This document shows, in pieces, positions 44,032 through 52,359 of a stretch of 64,000 bases of DNA. The stretch is from RGIG8775 sp045128735 (GTDB lineage Bacteria > Bacillota > Clostridia > Oscillospirales > CAG-272), in assembly GCA_045128735.1 (NCBI GenBank), contig JBGVRT010000027.1:50044-114043 (forward strand), written 5' to 3'. The notes beneath the pieces were generated by a model. That model worked only from the letters and a program-made list of their open reading frames with translations, ran no database searches and was not told the origin of the DNA. Position 1 is the first letter of the stretch. Each line of letters starts with the position of its first letter. Both the position numbers and the translations under genes were made by a program.

Positions 44032-45057
44032 TTACTCTGTCTTGATGTCTATCTTGTAGCCTGTAAGTCTTGCCGCAAGTCTTGCGTTCTGACCTTCCTT
44101 ACCTATGGCAAGCGAAAGCTGATCGGGAGCAACGATTACACGGCAAGCTCTCTCGCCTGTGATAACCACAGAGTCGATCTGCGCGGGAGCAAGTGCCGCC
44201 GCGATGTACTCCTCGGGTGCTTCGCTGAATCTTACGATGTCTATCTTCTCGCCGCAAAGCTCGTCAACGATACCCGAAATTCTCATTCCGTGGTTACCGA
44301 TACAAGCTCCTACAGCATCAACGTCCTCATCGCGGGAGAATACCGCTATCTTCGTTCTTGAGCCTGCCTCTCGTGCAACGCCCTTTATCATTACAACGCC
44401 GTCGGTTATCTCGGGAATCTCAAGCTCAAACATACGTCTTACAAGTCCCTGGTGAACTCTCGAAAGTGTAACGAGGGGACCCTTGAGCTCCTTGTTTACT
44501 TCCATTACGAACACCTTTATTCTCTGACCGACCTCATACTCCTCACCGGGAATCTGCTCGCTCTTAAGAAGAACCGCGTTACCGTTGCCCGTGTCAAGTA
44601 TTGCGTTGCCGTTTTCAAAATCAATCTTGCTTACAGTCGCGGTGATTATCTCCTCGCGCTTGTTCTCGTAAGCCTGCTGTGCCGCCTTGCGCTCGCCCTC
44701 GCGGATACCCTGAATGATAACCGACTTAGCCGCGCCTGCGCTGAGACGTCTGAAGTCCTTGGTCTTTACCTCGAACTCAACCGTTTTACCCACGGTATTG
44801 CGCTTGCTGAGCTTCTTTGCGTCCTCAAGCGAAATTTCAACCTCGGGATTCTCAACTACCTCTACGACCTCCTTCTGCTGGTAAACCTTTACGTCCTGCT
44901 TAACGGGGTCGATAAGTATTCTTACGTTTGTGTTGTTTCCGTATTCCTTCTTGAATGCCTGAAGGAGTGCCGCCTCAACCTTTTCGAGCATATACTCCTT
45001 GGGAATACCCTTTTCCTTTTCAAGAAGATCAAGGGCAACGAAAAATTCCTTATTCAT
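44032..45057 (-). CDS. nusA: Transcription termination/antitermination factor NusA
   Basis: 341 residues. NusA N-terminal domain, S1 domain (VGKTVEFEVKTKDFRRLSAG through LSRVHQGLVRRMFE), then two KH domains with AVFSRDEDVDAVGACIGNHG and QLSLAIGKEGQNARLAARLT. No C-terminal acidic repeats, as usual in Firmicutes. Second gene of the operon. Confidence 0.97.
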   Translation of the reverse strand: MNKEFFVALDLLEKEKGIPKEYMLEKVEAALLQAFKKEYGNNTNVRILIDPVKQDVKVYQQKEVVEVVENPEVEISLEDAKKLSKRNTVGKTVEFEVKTKDFRRLSAGAAKSVIIQGIREGERKAAQQAYENKREEIITATVSKIDFENGNAILDTGNGNAVLLKSEQIPGEEYEVGQRIKVFVMEVNKELKGPLVTLSRVHQGLVRRMFELEIPEITDGVVMIKGVAREAGSRTKIAVFSRDEDVDAVGACIGNHGMRISGIVDELCGEKIDIVRFSEAPEEYIAAALAPAQIDSVVITGERACRVIVAPDQLSLAIGKEGQNARLAARLTGYKIDIKTE

Positions 45058-45092
45058 CTCTTTTTTCCTTTCAAGTTCCTTTCAAATTTTTA

Positions 45093-45566
45093 TTAGTCAC
45101 CAAAATCGAAAACTGTTTTAATTTTTGCCACTTCCTTGCGCTCAAAGCTTCTTACCGAGTCTCCGATTTCCACAGAAATCTTGCTGTCCTCAAAGCCCGA
45201 AAGCACGCCCGAAAAGCTCTTTACACCGTCAATGGGAGCATAAAGCTTAACCTCAACCCTCTCGCCTATGCACGCGCTTATATGTGCGTCGGTGCGAAGC
45301 TCGCGTTCGATTCCCGGGGAGCTTACCTCAAGGTAGTATGCGTTCTCAATGGGATCTGCCTCATCAAGAACGGGGTCAATAGCGCGGTGCATCTTCTCGC
45401 AATCGTCGATATTGATGCCCTCCTCCGAGTCGATAGTAACGCGGAGTATGTGACGCGCACCCTCTTTGACGAACTCAACGTCCCAAAGGACGTATCCGAG
45501 CTCTTCAGCCACGGGAGCGATTATCTCGCTTACCGTTGCCGCAACGTTTTTTGTTCCGTTTTTCAT
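45093..45566 (-). CDS. rimP: Ribosome maturation factor RimP
   Basis: 157 residues. LGYVLWDVEFVKEGARHILR, NIDDCEKMHRAIDPVLDE and YYLEVSSPGIEREL are signatures. Needed for 30S maturation. The start MKNGTKNV was chosen; the longer frame extends over the leader hairpin and promoter. Confidence 0.95.
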   Translation of the reverse strand: MKNGTKNVAATVSEIIAPVAEELGYVLWDVEFVKEGARHILRVTIDSEEGINIDDCEKMHRAIDPVLDEADPIENAYYLEVSSPGIERELRTDAHISACIGERVEVKLYAPIDGVKSFSGVLSGFEDSKISVEIGDSVRSFERKEVAKIKTVFDFGD

Positions 45567-45609
45567 TGATTCACCCAAAGCATTTTTGAAAATGCCCCTT
45601 CCAACAATT

Positions 45610-45634
45610 AAGAGTGGACTTGCGCCCACTCTCA
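45610..45634 (-). ncRNA. rimP leader hairpin
   Basis: AGAGTGG paired with CCACTCT around GCGCAAG in the leader, between the promoter and rimP. A similar hairpin with AGAGTGGG occurs before many rimP operons (rimP leader motif). Its role is thought to be regulatory. Confidence 0.6.
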
Positions 45635-45656
45635 TACTAAAGATATTTACATACGT

Positions 45657-45685
45657 AGTATACCACATTTTTTCACACTTTGCAA
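45657..45685 (-). promoter_or_regulatory. Promoter of rimP-nusA-infB operon
   Basis: TTGCAA, 17-base spacer, TATACT on the minus strand. Confidence 0.8.
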
Positions 45686-45777
45686 TAGCTTTTGCGAAAT
45701 TTTTTCACTTTTTTTCAAATTTTTTCTTCGGCATAAAAAATTTACATATATCTTTATGGAAAAGTTTGGTTTTGGTG

Positions 45778-45806
45778 TTTACAAATCGCTTTTTTTATGG
45801 TATACT
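45778..45806 (+). promoter_or_regulatory. Promoter of DUF2232-gdpP operon
   Basis: TTTACA, 17-base spacer, TATACT preceded by TTTATGG, the same context as the valS promoter. Confidence 0.8.
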
Positions 45807-45841
45807 ATTAAGCTGAAGTAATATCACTAAAAGGAGACAGA

Positions 45842-46972
45842 ATGAATAACGGTACACCCTCCGCGACTCCGTCAAGCCATTTGCTTCTGAGGACAGTTAT
45901 TTTTTCGCTGATAATAGCCTGCTTTACGGCGTATCTCGCATTTCCTTCGGCAATCTTTGCCTGCGCCGTTCTTGTGCTGTTTCTTATCTGCGCCTATAAA
46001 TTAAGCAACAACAACTCAATATTCGTTGGAATTTTCGCGGTCTGCGGAGTGCTTTTCAGCATTATGCCCTTAACACTCCTCGCCACGCTTGTTTGCCTTG
46101 TGGCATCGGTAGCGGGCGGCGCAATGCTCTGCTCCTACAAAAAGAGTGCGGCGGTCTATCCAATACTGACGGCGGCGGTGTTTGCGCTGAGCCTTGCTCT
46201 CACCAACTCGTTGGACAGCGCGTTGGCTGTGATTACGCCCATGCCGGCGGCAATAGTGCTTGCGGTGTGCTCAAAGAAAAAAGCGCCGCGCGTTACCGCA
46301 ATATGCGCCCTAAGTGTCGCGCTTCTCACAACCGCGCTGCTTCCATTGGCGTTCAGCGTATACACCGAATACGGAACCGACCTGACGGCATTCATAAACG
46401 CCGCGCGCGAGGGCTACGCCAATGCGGTAGTTGATTCCTTCGCAGGGATTTCGGAGGCTTCGGGCGTTGACCTTTCGGAGATAATTTCCGAAACCAATCT
46501 GCGAATTATCGCCGAAAGCATATTCCCGCTTGCTCCCTCGTTTATCGTTTCGGTTGCCAATCTCATCGCCTTTGGCGCAACCTTCCTGTTGGCAATAATA
46601 AGAAATTCGCTTGGCGAGCCTATGACAAGAAGCGAATCGGTGTTCAGGCTCAGCTCAGCTTCGGCTTGGCTTTATATTATCTCGCTTATAGCGATTCTTA
46701 TCGGCTTCGGAGACTCCCATGCCGCGCGGATTTTTGCGCTGACCATGGGCAACCTCAACGTCATTCTCACCCCCGCATTTGCGCTTGTGGGTGCGGCGGC
46801 GTTTATATCGGCTAAAAAAAGAGGTGTCGCAGGACGCGGTATCTTCAGAATAATACTTGTTATCATTGCATTTATGTATTGCGGAGTTTTAATACTCTAC
46901 CCAATCGCCCTGTTCGGTGTAATTACCACGCTTAAATTAAACAAAATAAGTAACGGCGCGAAGGACAACTAA
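45842..46972 (+). CDS. DUF2232 (YybS-like) membrane protein
   Basis: 376 residues, about eight or more hydrophobic helices (LLLRTVIFSLIIACFTAYLA, FVGIFAVCGVLFSIMPLTLL and others). It stands directly upstream of gdpP-rplI-dnaB, exactly where yybS lies in Bacillus. Transport role unknown. AAGGAG upstream. Confidence 0.9.
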   Translation: MNNGTPSATPSSHLLLRTVIFSLIIACFTAYLAFPSAIFACAVLVLFLICAYKLSNNNSIFVGIFAVCGVLFSIMPLTLLATLVCLVASVAGGAMLCSYKKSAAVYPILTAAVFALSLALTNSLDSALAVITPMPAAIVLAVCSKKKAPRVTAICALSVALLTTALLPLAFSVYTEYGTDLTAFINAAREGYANAVVDSFAGISEASGVDLSEIISETNLRIIAESIFPLAPSFIVSVANLIAFGATFLLAIIRNSLGEPMTRSESVFRLSSASAWLYIISLIAILIGFGDSHAARIFALTMGNLNVILTPAFALVGAAAFISAKKRGVAGRGIFRIILVIIAFMYCGVLILYPIALFGVITTLKLNKISNGAKDN

Positions 46973-46989
46973 AAAAAAGGAGTGACGGA

Positions 46990-49059
46990 ATGAAAACTCA
47001 AAACGATTTCAGAGAATCTAAAAAATTTGCCGCTTCAACTTGGTTGTGCATTCTTTTAGCGGTAATTCTTCTCACTGCCTACACGGTCATCTGTGCTCTT
47101 GACACAATGTACAACGAGCTGGTTGGAATGGCATTTCTCTCGGTTTACCTTGTGGCTGTTGCCATTATGCTTTTTGTAAACCGACGCTATTCGGTAGGCA
47201 AAAGAATGCGCTCACGCGAGAATATCGCTTTGAGCACCGCTATGTCCGACCTTGTGCAGAAAATAAATATTCCTATGGCGGTTACAGACAAAGGCGGAAA
47301 AATGGTTTGGTACAACGAGGAGATGTTTGCCCTTTCGGGCCGCAAACGCCACGCCTTCGGTATCAATATAAGCGACATATGTCAGCTTGCCCCTGAGGAG
47401 CTTGCCAAGACCAATCCCGAGATAACACCCGAAAACGCTGCCGAGACGATAAAGGTACGAACCGAGGCTACCGTCTCCACAGTAGACGTCGGAGATATGC
47501 GGTTTGACGTGCGAAGCTACGAGATGCGTGTCGTCGGCAAGACCTACTACCTGTCGGTATTCTCCGACGTGACCGAGCTTACGCGACTCAAGGAAAAGGT
47601 TGAGGCCGATAACCCCGTTGTGGCTTACGTGGTAATAGACAACCTTGAGGAGCTTGCTCAATATGTAAGAGTCAGCAGCAGAGAGGCGGCAAACGAAGCC
47701 GAAAACGTTATTAAAGCGTGGGCAAAAGAGATAAACGCACTCGTAAGAGAGTACGACCGCGACAAGTTTATTCTGGTTTTTAAGAACGAAATGCTCATCA
47801 AGTGCATTGAAAACAAATTTGAAATTCTTGAAAGAATAAGAAACATCCGCATTGGGGACAACAGTATGCCAATAACCGTCTCAATCGGCATCTGCCGTGT
47901 GGGCGATAATATGGCTGAGCTTGAAGCGGGGGCGCAGACCGCCCTTGATATGGCACTTCAGCGAGGCGGCGACCAGGTTGCGCTCCGCGGTGAGGCGGGT
48001 CTTGTGTTCTTCGGCGGACGCACAAAGAACGTTCAAAAGCGCACCAAGGTGCTTGCACGCGTTATCGCAAATCAGCTTCTCACGCTTATATCTGCATCGG
48101 GCAACGTGCTTATTATGGGGCACAAAAATCCCGATTTCGACTCTATCGGAGCGTGTGTAGGTGTGGCAAGACTTTGTATGCATTGCGGCGTTTCGCCCAA
48201 GGTAATACTCAACAGCGACCGTGAGGCACTTAACAACTCGTTTGGCAACTGCTCCGAAAAGCTTTTGGAGCTTGACGCGTACAAGGACATCTTCGTAAGC
48301 TCGGCTACAGGCAAGAGTCTTATCCGCCCCGACACCCTGCTTATTATTGTTGACGCAAACAACTTCGCCATCCTTGAGGACGAGGAGATTGCCAAGAGCG
48401 TTAACGACCTTGTTATCATCGACCACCACAGAAAGACCTCGGAGCTGGCGAATACTCCTATTATAAACTACATCGACCCCTCGGCTTCCTCTGCCTGCGA
48501 GCTTGTAACCGAGATACTTGAGCAGTGTCTCCCCGTCGGCTCGCTTACAAACGAGGAATCCACGGTAATGCTTTCGGGTATAATGGTTGACACCAAGAAC
48601 TTCACACGTTCAACGGGTGTCAGAACCTTTGCGGCGGCACTCTATCTCCGCGGCGAGGGCGGAAACTCCGAAATAGCTTACACCTTCTTCAACGAGGACT
48701 TCAACGACTTCAGCGCAGAGGCAAAGTTCAGCTCCAACGTTATGATATACCGCGACACTATCGCCATTACCACAAGTATGGGAAGCGGAAGCGGCGACGA
48801 CAGAACGGCGGCTTCCAAGGCGGCAGACAAGCTTCTTACCGTCAAGAACGTGGATGCATCCTTCGCGCTTGTTCCCATTGGCAACGTTATCCACATTTCG
48901 GCTCGCTCCAACGGCGCTGTCAACGTTCAGCTTATACTTGAAAAGCTGGGAGGCGGCGGTCACTTCAACATTGCGGGCGCACAGATTCAGACAAAGGATA
49001 TGAGAGAAACTCTCGAAAGGCTGAAAAACGCTATCGACGAGTATCTTGACAATATGTAA
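46990..49059 (+). CDS. gdpP: c-di-AMP phosphodiesterase GdpP
   Basis: 689 residues. Two N-terminal transmembrane helices, a PAS-like domain, a degenerate GGDEF domain (residues ~175-300), then DHH catalytic domain with HKNPDFDSIG (~378), VDANNF, DHHRKT (~478) and the DHHA1 motif LGGGGHFNIAGAQ (~655). Hydrolyses c-di-AMP to control cell-wall and osmotic balance. Eighteen bases after the DUF2232 gene. Confidence 0.97.
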   Translation: MKTQNDFRESKKFAASTWLCILLAVILLTAYTVICALDTMYNELVGMAFLSVYLVAVAIMLFVNRRYSVGKRMRSRENIALSTAMSDLVQKINIPMAVTDKGGKMVWYNEEMFALSGRKRHAFGINISDICQLAPEELAKTNPEITPENAAETIKVRTEATVSTVDVGDMRFDVRSYEMRVVGKTYYLSVFSDVTELTRLKEKVEADNPVVAYVVIDNLEELAQYVRVSSREAANEAENVIKAWAKEINALVREYDRDKFILVFKNEMLIKCIENKFEILERIRNIRIGDNSMPITVSIGICRVGDNMAELEAGAQTALDMALQRGGDQVALRGEAGLVFFGGRTKNVQKRTKVLARVIANQLLTLISASGNVLIMGHKNPDFDSIGACVGVARLCMHCGVSPKVILNSDREALNNSFGNCSEKLLELDAYKDIFVSSATGKSLIRPDTLLIIVDANNFAILEDEEIAKSVNDLVIIDHHRKTSELANTPIINYIDPSASSACELVTEILEQCLPVGSLTNEESTVMLSGIMVDTKNFTRSTGVRTFAAALYLRGEGGNSEIAYTFFNEDFNDFSAEAKFSSNVMIYRDTIAITTSMGSGSGDDRTAASKAADKLLTVKNVDASFALVPIGNVIHISARSNGAVNVQLILEKLGGGGHFNIAGAQIQTKDMRETLERLKNAIDEYLDNM

Positions 49060-49085
49060 TTTATCACAGAAAGGATATAATAAAA

Positions 49086-49532
49086 ATGAAAGTTATTCTC
49101 ACACAGGACGTAAAGGGTCAGGGCAAGAAAGACCAGATAATCAACGTATCCGACGGATACGCAAGAAATTTCCTTTTCCCCAAAAAGTTGGCTATCCCCG
49201 CCGATGCAAAGGCACTTAACGAGGTAAAGAACAAGGAAGCATCCCAAAAGCACAAGATCGAGGTTGAGACCGCGCAGGCTAAGGAGATTGCCACAAAGCT
49301 TGAGGGCATTCTCGTAAAACTTGTTTGCAAAAGCGGAGCAGACGGCAGACTCTACGGCGCAGTTACATCCAAGGACGTTGCTGACGCGCTTGAAGCCAAC
49401 AACGGCATAGTTATCGACAAAAAGAAGATAAACATTCCCACCCCCATCAAGGCATACGGCAAATACGAGCTTGAGGTCAAGCTCTACACCGACGTTACGG
49501 GTAAGATAAATCTTCTCGTTTCCGACAAATAA
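49086..49532 (+). CDS. rplI: Ribosomal protein L9 (bL9)
   Basis: 148 residues. MKVILTQDVKGQGKKDQI and VSDGYARNFLFPKKLA are the bL9 N-domain signatures, linked by a long helix (KHKIEVETAQAKEIA) to the C-domain (SADGRLYGAVTSKDV-type). Sits between gdpP and dnaB, as in Bacillus. Confidence 0.97.
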   Translation: MKVILTQDVKGQGKKDQIINVSDGYARNFLFPKKLAIPADAKALNEVKNKEASQKHKIEVETAQAKEIATKLEGILVKLVCKSGADGRLYGAVTSKDVADALEANNGIVIDKKKINIPTPIKAYGKYELEVKLYTDVTGKINLLVSDK

Positions 49533-49553
49533 TCAGCGGAAGGAATTTGAAAA

Positions 49554-50894
49554 ATGAATGACGAGCTTACCCCAAAGCTTCCCTTTTCGCTTATTGCCGA
49601 GCAGTCGCTTTTAGGTTCGATACTTATCGACCCCGCCTCGGTCAATACGGTGGCTGACCTCATCAGCGCCGACGACTTTTACGAGGAAGCTCACAGGCAG
49701 ATATATCTCGGTATACACGAGCTGTTCCTGCTCAATCACGATATAGATATAGTAACGCTTATAGATATGCTCGTTCAAAAGGGCATATACGACAAATCGG
49801 GCGGTGAAGAATACCTCAAGTCTATCTGCGAGGCTGTCCCGAGCGCGCTCAACATAAAGGACTACGCGAAAATAGTCAAGGAAAAGAGCCTTTTGCGTCA
49901 GCTTATCGGAATAAGCGATGAGATAAAGGACACAGCGTTCAGCGAGCAGGACTCGGTTGAAAGCATAATCGACGCCGCCGAGCGAAAGATCTTCTCTATC
50001 GCGCAGGGTCGTGACACCAAGGGCTTCAAGCACATCAGAGAGGTGCTTATCGACGTTCACGGACACCTGAAGGACCTTCAGGACAGACCCGACGAGGTTT
50101 CGGGTACGAAAACAGGCTTCTCGGGGCTTGACAATATGCTTGCGGGTATGGGTAACTCCGACCTTATCCTCGTGGGCGCGCGTCCCGGTATGGGTAAAAC
50201 CAGTTTCTGTCTTAACATAGGTACAAACGTTGCTATTCAGACAAAGAAAACAGTTTGTATGTTCTCGCTTGAAATGTCCTGCGAACAGCTTGTTTCCCGT
50301 GTGCTTTCAAGCGAAGCTATGGTAGACAGCGTTAATCTCCGTACGGGCAAGCTTTCTCAGGACGACTGGGACAAGATTGCCGAGGCTTCCTCAAAGCTTG
50401 CGGGCGCGGATATCCTTATCGACGACACCACGGGCGTTACCGTAACCGCGATGAAGGCAAAGCTCCGCCGAGTAAAGAATCTCGGACTCGTTATCATAGA
50501 CTACCTTCAGCTTTTGCAGAGTGATACCCACAACGACAACAGAGTTCAAGAGGTCTCCGAAATCTCGCGTTCGCTTAAGATAATGGCTAAGGAGCTTAAC
50601 GTTCCCGTTATCTGCTGCACGCAGCTTTCCCGAGGTCCCGAATCCCGTCAGGACAAAAAGCCCATGCTTTCCGACCTTCGTGACTCGGGAGCTATCGAGC
50701 AGGACGCCGACGTGGTTATGTTCCTGTACAGAGACGAATATTACAAGACCGACGCCAACTCTCAGGAGGCAAGCGTTGCTGAGGTTATCGTGCAGAAGAA
50801 CCGTCACGGCTCTACGGGCACGGTGGAAATGGGCTGGATAGGTCGTTACACCAAGTTTATGACCAAGGCGGACGACCGTCTTGAGGAACAGTAA
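49554..50894 (+). CDS. dnaB: Replicative DNA helicase
   Basis: 446 residues (called dnaC in Bacillus). N-terminal DnaB domain, then RecA-like ATPase: GARPGMGKTSFCLN (Walker A), VIIDYLQLL (Walker B), SRGPESRQDKKPMLSDLRDS and EQDADVV. The stop is one base before the tilS ATG. Confidence 0.97.
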   Translation: MNDELTPKLPFSLIAEQSLLGSILIDPASVNTVADLISADDFYEEAHRQIYLGIHELFLLNHDIDIVTLIDMLVQKGIYDKSGGEEYLKSICEAVPSALNIKDYAKIVKEKSLLRQLIGISDEIKDTAFSEQDSVESIIDAAERKIFSIAQGRDTKGFKHIREVLIDVHGHLKDLQDRPDEVSGTKTGFSGLDNMLAGMGNSDLILVGARPGMGKTSFCLNIGTNVAIQTKKTVCMFSLEMSCEQLVSRVLSSEAMVDSVNLRTGKLSQDDWDKIAEASSKLAGADILIDDTTGVTVTAMKAKLRRVKNLGLVIIDYLQLLQSDTHNDNRVQEVSEISRSLKIMAKELNVPVICCTQLSRGPESRQDKKPMLSDLRDSGAIEQDADVVMFLYRDEYYKTDANSQEASVAEVIVQKNRHGSTGTVEMGWIGRYTKFMTKADDRLEEQ

Positions 50895-50895
50895 A

Positions 50896-52266
50896 ATGTT
50901 AACTGAAACAAAATTCACCGCACCGCATATCCTTTCGGGTATGCCTGCGGACACTCCCGTTCTCCTTGCGCTTTCGGGCGGTGCCGACTCCTCGGCTCTG
51001 CTGTTTATGCTTTGCGAATACTGCAAAAAAAGCGGTGCGCCCCTTGCAGTCGCACACGTGAACCATATGATTCGCGGTGAGGACGCAGAGCGCGACAGAG
51101 ATTTTTGCAGATCACTTGCAAAAAAGCTCGGGCTTCCCTTCTATCTTCTTGAGGCTGACGTTCCCGCGCTTGCGAAAGAGCACAAAAGAGGTCTTGAGGA
51201 GGAGGCGCGGATAACCCGATACGAGTTTTTTGAAAAAGTAATGCGCGAAAACTCGATTCCGCTTCTCGCCACGGCTCACAACGCCACCGACAACGCGGAA
51301 ACGGTTATATTCAATCTCACTCGCGGAAGCGGGCTTCACGGAATGTGCGGTATCCCACCCGTGCGCGAGTTTTCGGGCGGAAGGATTATAAGGCCTCTGC
51401 TTAAGATGAGCAAGGACGAAATTCTTGCGTTCTGCCGCGAAAACGGTATTGAATACGTAACCGACGAGACCAACTCCGACGTTGCCTATTCGCGCAACAG
51501 AATCAGAAACAGGATGCTCCCCGAGCTTATCTCAATAAACGAAAACGCCATAGCCAATATAACCCGCGCCTGCGAGCTTGCAAGGCTCGACGACGAATTT
51601 ATGATAAAGTGTGCGGAAAGCTTTATAAGCTCACTTGAGGACAGACACGTTCTTCCCCTCTCCGAGCTTTGCTCGCTTGACAAAGCCCTGCTTTCGCGCA
51701 TAGCCGCAGAGGTGCTCGGCGACTTTTTTGAGGTCAGCGCGGCGCATATTACAAGCTTTATTTTGCTTGTTGAAAAGGGCATGCCCCACTCCGAGGCGAT
51801 ATTCCCACGCGGAACGAGAGCAGTTATTGAAAATGGCGCGGCAATAATCACGCAGGAAAAGCGGCACACACCCACAGACTACTGCTACCGTCTTATTGAG
51901 AGCGAAACCCAAATTCCCGAGCTTGACGGCGTAATTTTCATCACCGACACCGAAAATTCAGACAAAATACACGAGTCGCTGAAAAATATTTACAAAAAAT
52001 CTATAAAGGCGTCTATTTCTTCTGATACAATAAATAACGGTCTGTTTGTCCGCCCCAAAAAGGACGGCGACAAAATTCTGTGCGGAGGTATGCACAAAAA
52101 GCTGAAAAAGCTTTTCTGCGAAAAAAAGCTTTCGCCAAAAGAAAGAGCCGTTTTGCCTGTTTTCTGCGACGAAAAAGGCGTGGTCTGGGTGCCCGGCGTT
52201 GCGCTTCGCGACGGTGAAAAAAATTCGGACGTCAAAAAAAACGTAATTTTCTGTTACGGCAAATAA
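50896..52266 (+). CDS. tilS: tRNA(Ile)-lysidine synthase
   Basis: 456 residues. LALSGGADSSALLFML is the PP-loop ATP motif; HVNHMIRGEDAERD and EEEARITRYEFFE follow, with ATAHNATDNAETVIFNLTRG as the catalytic region. C-terminal tRNA-binding domain with LKKLFCEKKLSPKERAVLPV. Converts C34 to lysidine in the AUA-reading tRNA-Ile. The hpt gene often found between tilS and ftsH is absent. Confidence 0.96.
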   Translation: MLTETKFTAPHILSGMPADTPVLLALSGGADSSALLFMLCEYCKKSGAPLAVAHVNHMIRGEDAERDRDFCRSLAKKLGLPFYLLEADVPALAKEHKRGLEEEARITRYEFFEKVMRENSIPLLATAHNATDNAETVIFNLTRGSGLHGMCGIPPVREFSGGRIIRPLLKMSKDEILAFCRENGIEYVTDETNSDVAYSRNRIRNRMLPELISINENAIANITRACELARLDDEFMIKCAESFISSLEDRHVLPLSELCSLDKALLSRIAAEVLGDFFEVSAAHITSFILLVEKGMPHSEAIFPRGTRAVIENGAAIITQEKRHTPTDYCYRLIESETQIPELDGVIFITDTENSDKIHESLKNIYKKSIKASISSDTINNGLFVRPKKDGDKILCGGMHKKLKKLFCEKKLSPKERAVLPVFCDEKGVVWVPGVALRDGEKNSDVKKNVIFCYGK

Positions 52267-52268
52267 TT

Positions 52269-52330
52269 CATAGGACAATTCAAATAATTCATAGGATAAG
52301 ATCAAACGGTCTCACATATGCTAATGTGAG
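52269..52330 (+). other. Direct repeat and hairpin in tilS-ftsH gap
   Basis: The 93-base gap holds two copies of AATTCATAGGA and a hairpin CTCACAT with ATGTGAG just before the ftsH ribosome binding site. It may fold in the mRNA; no clear role. Confidence 0.4.
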
Positions 52331-52359
52331 CTTGATATAAATCCCCAAAGGAGGCTATA